Virus record (IMG/VR): IMGVR_UViG_3300028388_000441
Coordinates: 1-32,329 of that record
Direction: 5' to 3' (one strand)
Source: a virus
DNA length: 32,329 nucleotides
Below the pieces are notes generated by a model. That model was not told where the DNA came from. It was given only the letters and a program-made list of their open reading frames with translations, and did no database searches. A program made the position numbers and the translations under genes. Positions 1 to 6,137 of this stretch are shown here, piece after piece. How positions within the stretch are numbered: position 1 is the first letter of the stretch; the number at the start of each line of letters is the position of its first letter.

Positions 1-450
1 CATGTCATACTGAGACTTTTCTCCGAGATACCAAGTTTGTGTGAAAAAATGATTATTTTTTATTGTTTGATTTTTTACTGCTTCAATCACTTCCTCGAGT
101 TTTTGAGAAATTTCTGGTAGATCTTCCGGTCTACCGTTGCGAATAAAGAAAGATCTTTCCTTTTGAATAAATTCGCAAGCTGATTTAAATCTTTCAATCG
201 GATCTCTTCTTATTGCAATTTTAAATGAGTTTTTTCTGAATGGCAGATTAAATCCATCTGCTTCTTCTGTGACTCTTCGATATCGGTAATTATAATTACC
301 GGTCACATGTCCCATGTGCTCCATTCCATAGATTTTACGAAGAGCAGACTTTAATGTCGTCATTCCGTTTTTGGGACAAATCCTTACATCGATGTTATTT
401 GGAAAATATAAAACATTGTCATACGGTGAGATTTGATATTTCGGAATCAT
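1..450 (-). CDS. Sulfotransferase-family protein, 3' part cut by window edge
   Basis: The frame is open from an ATG at 450 to the left edge (150 codons, no stop), so the C terminus is missing. Residues 24-34 (ICPKNGMTTLK) resemble the 5'-phosphosulfate loop of PAPS-dependent sulfotransferases (usual form HIPKTGGTSL). Residues 81-91 (RRDPIERFKSA) match the 3'-phosphate motif (RdPxeRxxSaY). Residues 133-142 (NHFFTQTWYL) fit the downstream H-x-x-x-Q segment of the Sulfotransfer_2 type. The ATG at 450 is chosen because GGAAG lies 9 nt upstream and because the first motif lies upstream of the next ATG (363). It overlaps the end of the dCMP deaminase gene by 32 bases, so the two are probably translationally coupled. 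Family membership is inferred from motifs. The substrate is unknown; a surface glycan or phage protein is a guess. Confidence 0.7.
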   Translation of the reverse strand, partial: MIPKYQISPYDNVLYFPNNIDVRICPKNGMTTLKSALRKIYGMEHMGHVTGNYNYRYRRVTEEADGFNLPFRKNSFKIAIRRDPIERFKSACEFIQKERSFFIRNGRPEDLPEISQKLEEVIEAVKNQTIKNNHFFTQTWYLGEKSQYDM

Positions 451-901
451 ATTTTAAGACTTCCACATTACATTTAATGAGAAAATCTATCCCAGATGTG
501 TCTCTGTACTCGTCTTTGAACCAGACTCGTTCGACGCCTGATTGATAGATCAGTTTTGCACATTCCATACAAGGAGATGCAGTTGTATATAGGGTCGATC
601 CTTCACAACTTTCATTACTCTTTGCAACTTTAGTAATGGCGTTTGCTTCTGCATGGAGAACTTCTGGTTTGGTTTTGAGTTTTCCAGTTTTTTCTAAATG
701 TGTGCCGACATCAAATACGCTAACCAGAAGTTCTTCTTCGTACTCGCAATCATTTTCCCATCCGCTTGGCATGCCATTGTATCCAATGCTGATTATACGA
801 TTGTCTTTTACGATGACACAACCAACCTTGAGATTCTTTGCAGTAGACAATTGAGAATAAATCTCAGCTGCCTTCATGTGCGCACATTCCCATTTGTTCA
901 T
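419..901 (-). CDS. cd: dCMP deaminase
   Basis: A 160-aa zinc-dependent cytidine/deoxycytidylate deaminase. It converts dCMP to dUMP, the substrate for thymidylate synthesis. The HAE zinc and proton-shuttle motif is at residues 83-85 and the PCMEC zinc motif at 110-114 (Cys111, Cys114). An N-terminal stretch (KVGCVIVKDNRIISIGYNGMPSG) matches the core of the family; T4 Cd is of similar size (about 190 aa). The start codon overlaps the stop of the MazG-like gene (ATGA, 898-901). The gene sits third in a nucleotide operon with glyA and the MazG-like gene, which fits a role in the dNTP pool. Confident call. Confidence 0.95.
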   Translation of the reverse strand: MNKWECAHMKAAEIYSQLSTAKNLKVGCVIVKDNRIISIGYNGMPSGWENDCEYEEELLVSVFDVGTHLEKTGKLKTKPEVLHAEANAITKVAKSNESCEGSTLYTTASPCMECAKLIYQSGVERVWFKDEYRDTSGIDFLIKCNVEVLKYDSEISNLTV

Positions 902-1296
902 TCTAGATCCAGTGCTTTCCGAATATTGGGTTTGAAATAGGTATCGGGTTTCATAATCTTGCCGTCTTCGCGACGAAGAATTTTACCGTCTATAACCTTG
1001 CTCATGTTCGATGCTCTGACCTCATCCCAGACTTTGTTGAATGGAATGTCAAGAGTCGAAGCAAGACCCATAATGACCCAGACCATATCGGCAAGACCGT
1101 CTGCAACTTCTACAATATCCTTATCAGCGAATGCTGCAATCGTCTCGTGAAACTCCTCAACGATGAGGTTCTTGTATAGTTCTGCTTGTTCCGTAAAGTT
1201 TTCGACGTCACGCTCAGAAGAATAGAGGACGGGTTGACCGCACGCATCCATAAACTCTTCAACATCACTTTGATAATCGTAAGCAATCCTAGTCAT
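898..1296 (-). CDS. MazG-like all-alpha NTP pyrophosphohydrolase
   Basis: A 132-aa protein of the MazG / phosphoribosyl-ATP pyrophosphohydrolase-like all-alpha superfamily. The metal-binding pattern is visible as EEFHE at residues 47-51 and ExxDGLAD at 63-70 (helices with EExxE and ExxxD). The tail KVWDEVRASNMSK (88-100) is typical of phage and dUTPase-like members. These enzymes hydrolyse (d)NTPs to monophosphates plus pyrophosphate. In the phage context this may mean cleaning or rebalancing dNTPs, or altering alarmone levels. The start ATG overlaps the glyA stop (ATGA), with GGAG 6 nt upstream inside the end of glyA. The end overlaps the dCMP deaminase start. Substrate cannot be told from sequence. 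Confidence 0.85.
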   Translation of the reverse strand: MTRIAYDYQSDVEEFMDACGQPVLYSSERDVENFTEQAELYKNLIVEEFHETIAAFADKDIVEVADGLADMVWVIMGLASTLDIPFNKVWDEVRASNMSKVIDGKILRREDGKIMKPDTYFKPNIRKALDLE

Positions 1297-2462
1297 TTTT
1301 TTTCTCCAATCAAATCAGCAATTCTATGAGCAGTTTCTCGGAACCACTCTTCATCATGTCTTTTAGTAGTTTCTGCAGCAGTGCCTAGTCGGATACCACT
1401 TGTCTGTACAAAGGAGCGAGGATCATTCGGAACACCGTTCTTATTGACAGTGATACCATGCTCTTCTAGAAGGTCCGCAGCCTGTCTTCCACTAAGTTTA
1501 TTATCCTTCAAATTGATGAGAATGATATGACTATCTGTGCCTCCTGTCTGAACCATGATACCTCTTTCCCTGAAGACTTCACACATCGCTCTTGCATTCT
1601 GCACAACGCGCTGAGCATAATCAACAAAATTAAAAGTGTATGCTTCAGAAAATGCCTGTGCTTTAGCAGCAATGATATTCATCAGAGGACCGCCTTGAGT
1701 GCCTGGGAAGATAGCACTATTGATTCTCTTGGTATAATCAGAATTATTCCATAGAATGATCCCACCCCTGGGTCCCCGTAACGTCTTATGCGTAGTGCTA
1801 GTCACAACATCGGCATAAGGAAGGGGACTATCATATGCGCCACCAGCAATCAATCCAGAGTAGTGAGCCATGTCTACCATCAAGTAAGAACTTGTCAGGT
1901 TTGCAATCTCACGAAACTTTCTCCAGTTAATCTGCCTAGGATAAGCAGACGCTCCTGCAATAATCAGATGCGGACGATGCTCAAGCGCCAATCGCTCGAC
2001 TTCATCATAATCAATAAATCCATCTTCATCTACGCCATAACTCTTAGCATTATATACTTTACCCGAAAGAGTTACTGGCGCACCATGAGTAAGGTGTCCA
2101 CCAGAAGCAAGGTCCATGCCAAGAATACGGTCTCCGGGTTTTAGAAATGCCTGAAAAACTGCGAGGTTAGCATTCGCTCCGGAGTGAGGTTGAACGTTAG
2201 CGAACTTACAACCGTAAATGCTTTTTAGGAGGTCAATCGCTAGTTGCTCAACTTCGTCCATATTAGCGCATCCATTATAGTAACGCTTACCCGGATAACC
2301 TTCAGCATACTTATTGGTAAAGATGCTACCGCAGAGTTGCATCACGGCATCACTAGCAAAGTTTTCGCTCGCAATAAACTCTAGAGTTTCATTCTGACGG
2401 GATTGTTCAGCATCAAGAATACTTTTAATCCTGGGGTCTATGCTTCCGTATTCGGATTCCAT
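1293..2462 (-). CDS. glyA: Serine hydroxymethyltransferase
   Basis: A PLP enzyme that converts serine and tetrahydrofolate to glycine and 5,10-methylene-THF, the one-carbon donor for thymidylate synthase. From ATG 2462 the protein is 389 aa (cellular GlyA is about 417). Visible hallmarks are NKYAEGYPGKRYYNG (about residues 50-64), the PLP-stacking region VDMAHYSGLIAGG (D197, H200), the Schiff-base lysine K226 in STTHKTLRGPRGG, and RLGTAAETT near residue 358. The frame also opens at TTG 2495, but ATG 2462 aligns with cellular N termini and has AGAGG 10 nt upstream. It is the first enzyme of an overlapping operon with MazG-like and dCMP deaminase genes. A complete, apparently functional copy is unusual for a T4-like phage. 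Probably acquired from a bacterium (inference). Confidence 0.95.
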   Translation of the reverse strand: MESEYGSIDPRIKSILDAEQSRQNETLEFIASENFASDAVMQLCGSIFTNKYAEGYPGKRYYNGCANMDEVEQLAIDLLKSIYGCKFANVQPHSGANANLAVFQAFLKPGDRILGMDLASGGHLTHGAPVTLSGKVYNAKSYGVDEDGFIDYDEVERLALEHRPHLIIAGASAYPRQINWRKFREIANLTSSYLMVDMAHYSGLIAGGAYDSPLPYADVVTSTTHKTLRGPRGGIILWNNSDYTKRINSAIFPGTQGGPLMNIIAAKAQAFSEAYTFNFVDYAQRVVQNARAMCEVFRERGIMVQTGGTDSHIILINLKDNKLSGRQAADLLEEHGITVNKNGVPNDPRSFVQTSGIRLGTAAETTKRHDEEWFRETAHRIADLIGEKK

Positions 2463-2487
2463 ATACATCGTACCTCTTTCTTGGGAG

Positions 2488-2637
2488 TTATCCAAATTTT
2501 GCGCCAGAGTTTACGCCATCGTCCTTCTTTTTTCTCCATGGGAGTTTACCTTCCTCTTTGTAGTCACCAAACGCTGCACCCATAAAAATTAAAACTGGAC
2601 TGATACACAGAACTAGAAAAAATAAAATTCCACTCAT
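2488..2637 (-). CDS. Small single-pass membrane protein (49 aa)
   Basis: A 49-aa frame starts at ATG 2637 with GGAG 8 nt upstream. Residues 3-25 are hydrophobic (ILFFLVLCISPVLIF), followed by a charged tail rich in Lys and Asp, so a short membrane protein with a cytoplasmic or periplasmic tail is likely. The start overlaps the stop of the 57-aa gene upstream (ATGA) and the end lies at the glyA start region, so it is part of the same coupled transcript. No family recognised. It could be a small membrane effector; no function is assigned. Confidence 0.65.
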   Translation of the reverse strand: MSGILFFLVLCISPVLIFMGAAFGDYKEEGKLPWRKKKDDGVNSGAKFG

Positions 2638-2807
2638 TCATTATACTCCACAACCTTATAAACACCATACAACTCACCAAGTTCTCTCGCCTCTTCGAAA
2701 GAGTCAAAAAGTTTGGTCTGAAGTTGAAACTTACTATCGCCCTCAGTCACATACAACCATGCCTCTTCAAGAGGAACCATAACGGCATACTTAGGTGAAT
2801 TCGACAT
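2634..2807 (-). CDS. Hypothetical protein (57 aa)
   Basis: A 57-aa frame from ATG 2807, with GGAG 10 nt upstream located inside the end of gene 44. It is acidic and aromatic (MSNSPKYAVMVPLEEAWLYV at the start, DSFEEARELGELYGVYKVVE near the end), which looks like a compact alpha/beta fold. The sequence overlaps gene 44 by 17 bases at its 5' end and the next small membrane gene by 4 bases. It sits where T4 carries clamp-loader subunit gene 62, but it is far too short and unlike gp62. Function unknown. Confidence 0.7.
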   Translation of the reverse strand: MSNSPKYAVMVPLEEAWLYVTEGDSKFQLQTKLFDSFEEARELGELYGVYKVVEYNE

Positions 2808-3726
2808 TTGCCATAATCTCCGTCATACATGCAACTAAATTTAGTTCGTGGTCGGCAACGAATGCGTTTTTGTATTGATAGTCTGCAAGAATAAGAACCA
2901 GTTGCGGAATCGACTGAGGAGCAACTGCCTCACTCATCGCATCATAGATTCCACGAAAGACCGCAGCAGGTTCGGTATCCATATTATTGACAACCCAACT
3001 ACGCATCTTCTTAAAGTCTTTCTCTTTCAGAAACTTGAACAGATCAGTATAATTGGTATTGCCGCCAAGGAGAACCTCGGTAGTTAGATTCCCGGAAATA
3101 GAACCACGTTGTGCCTCATTCAGCACTCGCCGCCAGTCCGGAGCATGCTTCATAATCAAGTTTGCAACGGTGTCTTTATTAAATTCGACTCCCTCGCCTT
3201 CAAGAATACGAATCATCCGAACAAAGAAGTCAGAGGACAACTTAACAAGTTCTTTCTTGGTGCAATTAAATTCATAGACACCACACCGAGAGTGGAGGGG
3301 TTCAATAATCTTGTTCTTGAAATTACAGGTGAGGATAAATCGGCAGTTCTGAGAAAACTCCTCGATGAATCCGCGCAATGCTGGTTGAGTAGACTGAGGA
3401 TTCAGATAGTCTGCCTCATCGAGGATCACAACCTTATACCCACCAGCAAGAGAAACAGACGAGGCAAACTGCTTAATCTTGCCTCGGAGTGTATCGATGT
3501 TACCTTCCTCTGAACCGTTTATCACGATATAGTCAAGGTCCAGTTCATTACAGATGGCACGGGCAACCGTAGTCTTACCAAGACCAGCAGTTCCCGTGAA
3601 CATCATGTTGGGCAGTTCGCCACCATCGACAATCTTCTGGAACGTATCTTTTAGAGGTTTCGGAAGGATAGTCTCCGCGACGGTGCGAGGACGGTACTTC
3701 TCGACCCACAAGAACTCATTAGACAT
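2791..3726 (-). CDS. 44: Sliding-clamp loader ATPase subunit gp44
   Basis: AAA+ clamp loader subunit that, with gp62, opens the gp45 ring and loads it on primer-template DNA. From ATG 3726 the protein has 311 aa (T4 gp44: 319). Walker A is GTAGLGKT (45-52), Walker B VVILDEAD (99-106), sensor 1 lies in ILTCNFKNKI, and the SRC motif with arginine finger is at 146-148. The N terminus FLWVEKYRP is the usual clamp-loader opening. An upstream in-frame start at 3738 exists, but ATG 3726 has GGAG 6 nt before it. The usual partner gene 62 does not follow; two small unassigned genes do. Confidence 0.95.
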   Translation of the reverse strand: MSNEFLWVEKYRPRTVAETILPKPLKDTFQKIVDGGELPNMMFTGTAGLGKTTVARAICNELDLDYIVINGSEEGNIDTLRGKIKQFASSVSLAGGYKVVILDEADYLNPQSTQPALRGFIEEFSQNCRFILTCNFKNKIIEPLHSRCGVYEFNCTKKELVKLSSDFFVRMIRILEGEGVEFNKDTVANLIMKHAPDWRRVLNEAQRGSISGNLTTEVLLGGNTNYTDLFKFLKEKDFKKMRSWVVNNMDTEPAAVFRGIYDAMSEAVAPQSIPQLVLILADYQYKNAFVADHELNLVACMTEIMANVEFT

Positions 3727-3748
3727 AACAAACTCCATAACATAGTAA

Positions 3749-3919
3749 TCACCAATTGTGAATAATGTTTGACATGATAAAGAAACAAGTCACAAAATTC
3801 ACAGTCACAAACAAAGAACGAACAATAGTCACAACATCATCATACTCGGCAGTTTTTTCGTCACTATAACTGCCGATCGCATACTTCCATATAGTCCAAA
3901 CCTTTTCTCTTGCTGTCAT
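3749..3919 (-). CDS. Small membrane protein (56 aa), conserved-looking
   Basis: A 56-aa frame starting MTAREKVWTIWKYAIGSYSD, with a hydrophobic C-terminal half (SLFVTVNFVTCFFIMSNIIHNW) that should span a membrane once. It resembles short proteins I associate with cyanophage-type T4-like genomes (memory, not a search). Its ATG (3919-3917) overlaps the TATAAT box of a consensus sigma-70 promoter at 3918-3946. A transcript from that promoter would therefore begin inside the gene. Translation would need read-through from upstream. No strong Shine-Dalgarno is visible, only GAAG 4 nt away. Function unknown. Confidence 0.6.
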   Translation of the reverse strand: MTAREKVWTIWKYAIGSYSDEKTAEYDDVVTIVRSLFVTVNFVTCFFIMSNIIHNW

Positions 3920-3946
3920 TATACTTCATGAAACCTCTAATGTCAA
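3918..3946 (-). promoter_or_regulatory. Sigma-70 consensus promoter overlapping a start codon
   Basis: On the minus strand TTGACA (3946-3941), a 17-nt spacer and TATAAT (3923-3918) form a perfect consensus. It lies across the end of the Ala/Pro-rich membrane gene and the start of the 56-aa gene. It would drive gene 44 and the downstream operon including glyA with host RNA polymerase (inference). Confidence 0.75.
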
Positions 3947-3948
3947 CC

Positions 3949-4365
3949 TCAGAGAGAATCTAAGAAAGTTTTGATCATGGTTGCCTTGTTCTTCCGAGCA
4001 TCAAGTTTGATACCTTTCTCGGCAGCCAATTTATCAATTTGTTTCTTGGTCATAGATTCAAGTTCTTCTTGAGTCACAGCAGGTGCTTTGGGTTTCGCCT
4101 TTGCTTTAGGTTTCGGAGGCGGAGCGGCAGATTCTGCCTTCGCAACTGCCGCATCTTCTGCAGCATCAGGTGCGAGAACTGCTTTAGCAAACACAGGTTC
4201 TGCCTTCGGGGGAGCAGCAGGAGTCACATCAGGTTTCGTGTCAACGCTACAATCAGAAGGGAAAGTCTCATCAAGACCATCCAACTTATTGTTCTCACGA
4301 CCAAGCCAAATATAAACAACAACTGAAACAACTACAAGAATACCAAGAATAAGTCCAAAGTCCAT
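3949..4365 (-). CDS. Membrane-anchored Ala/Pro/Lys-rich protein with SAP/HeH-like C terminus
   Basis: 138 aa from ATG 4365, which has GGAGG 5 nt upstream. The frame also opens at 4410, but nothing supports that start. Residues 3-21 are one hydrophobic segment (MDFGLILGILVVVSVVVYIW). Residues 45-97 are a low-complexity linker of Ala, Pro and Lys with APPPKPKAKAKPKAPA. Residues 98-138 (EELESMTKKQIDKLAAEKGI and on) resemble a SAP or HeH/LEM-type helix-extended-helix motif, often linked to nucleic acid binding. The architecture, N-in membrane anchor plus flexible spacer plus small helical domain, could tether DNA or a protein to the envelope. It lies directly downstream of, and overlaps the promoter-side start of, the cell wall hydrolase unit. 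Function unknown. Confidence 0.75.
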   Translation of the reverse strand: MDFGLILGILVVVSVVVYIWLGRENNKLDGLDETFPSDCSVDTKPDVTPAAPPKAEPVFAKAVLAPDAAEDAAVAKAESAAPPPKPKAKAKPKAPAVTQEELESMTKKQIDKLAAEKGIKLDARKNKATMIKTFLDSL

Positions 4366-4381
4366 ATCAACCTCCACGTTT

Positions 4382-4981
4382 TCACGGACGATAAAAAATA
4401 TGATTACCAATTACTGCAGTTACTATATAGTCATTCTTCCACTCTGGTTCAACATATTCGGCATGATAGTATAGAGCACCATCAGTAAAGTCAATCATGT
4501 TATTGCTTAGGAATTCTTCAACTAGTTCTTCCATTTCAAAGAACGTAGTTGCTTCGACGGGAATGTCAGAGAGTCCATCGCAGTACCAGGAGAACTGGCA
4601 CTGATCTCGTACTGGCCACTCATTTCCTAACCAATTCGTATAGGTCGGTCCTTGCGTCACAACGCTGCAAATGTCATCCGGAAAATGATGACTATAGACT
4701 CGATTGATAACAACCTGCATCGTAGCAAGTCGACCTGCTTTGCTTTGATTCCGCGCTTCATAATAGGTATTGATTGCTAGACATTGACGTCCTTTCTCAG
4801 TGTCTAGACCACGCTTCTGGTGTTCAGATTCGTCAACGGGTATCATCTCAGGTTCTTCTGTGATAATCTTGGCGCCAGTTGGCATTGGTCCCATTGGTCC
4901 TTTGACAGGAACCTCATCTTCAGATACAACAAACAAAAGGAACAGGATCAAACCGAATGCAGAAAGGAAAATTCTAAGCAT
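4382..4981 (-). CDS. SleB/CwlJ-type cell wall hydrolase (putative endolysin)
   Basis: 199 aa. Residues 4-20 are hydrophobic (IFLSAFGLILFLLFVVS), a signal peptide or signal-anchor, followed by a Pro/Gly-rich spacer. Residues about 65-199 match the Hydrolase_2 (SleB) family: CLAINTYYEARNQS with the catalytic-type Glu75, the core ATMQVVINRV, CQFSW at 128-132 and a YYHAEYV segment near 171. The family cleaves peptidoglycan, usually as a lytic transglycosylase. An N-terminal export signal suggests a secreted or signal-anchor-release lysin. The start (4981) has GGAG 4 nt upstream and overlaps the 62-aa gene. It probably acts in lysis, though a role in DNA entry cannot be excluded. Confidence 0.85.
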   Translation of the reverse strand: MLRIFLSAFGLILFLLFVVSEDEVPVKGPMGPMPTGAKIITEEPEMIPVDESEHQKRGLDTEKGRQCLAINTYYEARNQSKAGRLATMQVVINRVYSHHFPDDICSVVTQGPTYTNWLGNEWPVRDQCQFSWYCDGLSDIPVEATTFFEMEELVEEFLSNNMIDFTDGALYYHAEYVEPEWKNDYIVTAVIGNHIFYRP

Positions 4982-5162
4982 AATACTCCACCGTATTAAC
5001 TCTTGTTACTGGGTCTATTTGCCCATTCTTATCATAGACAATAGTATCGTAAGAAGTTTCAACGAATTTGCGATCACCTGGTTCTTCGCCAGGGACAACA
5101 TTAATCATTGTCTTTTGAGATACATAAGTAACGGGAACTGTGGAAGTTATTTCGGAGAGCAT
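4974..5162 (-). CDS. Hypothetical protein (62 aa)
   Basis: A 62-aa frame, starting MLSEITSTVPVTYVSQKTMI and ending VTRVNTVEYYA. It is rich in beta-forming residues with no membrane segment. It overlaps the gene upstream by 16 bases and the SleB-type hydrolase downstream by 8 bases, which supports a real, coupled gene. GAAG lies 8 nt before the ATG. No family recognised. Confidence 0.65.
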   Translation of the reverse strand: MLSEITSTVPVTYVSQKTMINVVPGEEPGDRKFVETSYDTIVYDKNGQIDPVTRVNTVEYYA

Positions 5163-5368
5163 CCTAGAAACTTCTTAAGTTGGGCAGGGGTAAGTTTGTT
5201 AAACTTACGATGAGATTTAGTGAAAGGCATAGGAGTATTTAGTTTAATTAGTTTGTCAGTGCCTTCTTTAATATAACCGACGAGTTTAGTTCGCTCAACA
5301 AAGTAAATATGGTTGGGCTGATTATAAGAAACATCTTTCCAATCAGTGATTTCTTGTAAGATTTGCAT
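5147..5368 (-). CDS. Hypothetical protein (73 aa)
   Basis: From ATG 5368 (GGAG 6 nt upstream, better than the upstream ATG at 5380 which has no ribosome site) the protein has 73 aa. It has a mixed alpha/beta look with many aromatic residues (WKDVSYNQPNHIYFVERTKL) and a basic C terminus (SHRKFNKLTPAQLKKFLG). It is the first gene after the tRNA-Ile gene and overlaps the next gene. No family recognised. Confidence 0.7.
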   Translation of the reverse strand: MQILQEITDWKDVSYNQPNHIYFVERTKLVGYIKEGTDKLIKLNTPMPFTKSHRKFNKLTPAQLKKFLGCSPK

Positions 5369-5388
5369 TGACTTCTCCATAATATAAT

Positions 5389-5464
5389 TGGTAGGACCGG
5401 GTGGGATTGAACCACCGACATCCCGCTTATAAGACGGACGCTCTAACCACTGAGCTACGGTCCT
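5389..5464 (-). tRNA. tRNA-Ile (anticodon UAU)
   Basis: A full cloverleaf reads on the minus strand: acceptor AGGACCG pairs with CGGTCCT, D arm GCTC/GAGC, anticodon loop CTTATAA with anticodon TAT, T arm GGTGG-TTCAATC-CCACC. CCA is encoded at 5391-5389. UAU decodes the AUA isoleucine codon. The anticodon stem contains two G-U pairs. A tRNA for a codon rare in many bacteria fits supply for the phage's own codon use. Confidence 0.93.
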
Positions 5465-5470
5465 ATAAAA

Positions 5471-5547
5471 TGGTCTCGGTGGAGAGATTCGAACTCCCGA
5501 CCCACTGCTCCCAAAGCAGTTGCGCTACCAGACTGCGCCACACCGAG
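5471..5547 (-). tRNA. tRNA-Pro (anticodon UGG)
   Basis: Cloverleaf on the minus strand: acceptor CTCGGTG/CACCGAG, D arm GCGC/GCGC, anticodon stem ACTGC/GCAGT with loop TTTGGGA (anticodon TGG), T arm GGGAG-TTCGAAT-CTCTC, and encoded CCA at 5473-5471. It lies 6 bases before tRNA-Ile, so both are probably cut from one transcript. Confidence 0.95.
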
Positions 5548-5582
5548 TCAAGGAATATACTAACACGATTAGTCACAAAAAG

Positions 5583-5673
5583 CAAGGACTAAATTTCTTT
5601 ATAAATCAAGGAGTTATAGTAAGTCCTTGAAAAATAAAGAAATTTAAATTTCCTTACAAATCAAGGACTTATA
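5583..5673. repeat. Repeat cluster between tRNA-Thr and tRNA-Pro
   Basis: Two 28-base direct repeats, 5591-5618 and 5646-5673, agree at 25 of 28 positions. A perfect 12-base inverted pair (5591-5602 with 5634-5645) and a perfect 8-base inverted pair (5583-5590 with 5622-5629) are interleaved rather than nested. A near-palindrome centred at 5645/5646 is also present. No reading frame is supported in the 127 bases between the tRNAs. It may be a duplication scar or an RNA-processing structure. Confidence 0.7.
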
Positions 5674-5674
5674 T

Positions 5675-5750
5675 TGGTGCCGCCACGAGGACTCGAACCC
5701 CGGACCCCCTGATTACAAATCAAATGCTCTACCAACTGAGCTATAGCGGC
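5675..5750 (-). tRNA. tRNA-Thr (anticodon UGU)
   Basis: Cloverleaf on the minus strand: acceptor GCCGCTA/TGGCGGC, D arm GCTC/GAGC, anticodon loop TTTGTAA (anticodon TGT), T arm CGGGG-TTCGAGT-CCTCG, encoded CCA at 5677-5675. It starts 7 bases after the 65-aa gene upstream ends and is followed by the repeat cluster. Confidence 0.95.
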
Positions 5751-5757
5751 ATAAAAT

Positions 5758-5955
5758 TTAATTGGCAGATTTCACTTTAAGAACACCGTTCAACCAATTT
5801 TCTGCAGCATCCTGAGCATAGTAAATGCTTTTGCCAGGAAGTTCACGAGTCTCAACAATCATGTCGTTCTCATAAAAATCAACTACGTACATTTCACAGG
5901 ACTCAGTATTAGTTTTATGAATCTCTGCACCACGATTTTCACGCTTTATATACAT
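5758..5955 (-). CDS. Hypothetical protein (65 aa)
   Basis: 65 aa from ATG 5955, which has GGAGG 4 nt upstream. A longer frame opens at ATG 6012 but has no ribosome site, so the shorter form is preferred. The protein contains YVVDFYENDMIVETRELPGK followed by SIYYAQDAAENWLNGVL: a beta-hairpin then a helix. Such small proteins are common beside phage tRNA genes, but no family is recognised. Confidence 0.65.
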   Translation of the reverse strand: MYIKRENRGAEIHKTNTESCEMYVVDFYENDMIVETRELPGKSIYYAQDAAENWLNGVLKVKSAN

Positions 5956-6060
5956 GATACCTCCAAATGTCTTCGCGACCATACCAGGAACGCCTGCTAT
6001 TAAATCTCTCATATTATTATCTTTATGTGTCGGTTGAGAGATTTATCCTTGCTAATTTAG

Positions 6061-6137
6061 TGGCACCCCGTGGAGGATTCGAACCTCCGACCCCATCTTT
6101 AGAAGAGATGTGTTCTGATCCGCTGAACTAACGGGGC
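6061..6137 (-). tRNA. tRNA-Arg (anticodon UCU)
   Basis: Cloverleaf on the minus strand: acceptor GCCCCGT/ACGGGGT (first pair G-U), D arm GTTC/GAAC, anticodon stem CATCT/AGATG with loop CTTCTAA (anticodon TCT), T arm GGAGG-TTCGAAT-CCTCC, discriminator G and encoded CCA. It decodes AGA. The 110 bases upstream (6138-6247) hold only a terminator tail and a weak inverted repeat (6179-6198). Confidence 0.95.

Noticed and set aside
2640-2645. TATAAT on the minus strand before the 49-aa gene as a promoter
   Set aside because: No -35 match at 16-18 bases upstream; the sequence also encodes the ribosome site and end of the 57-aa gene.
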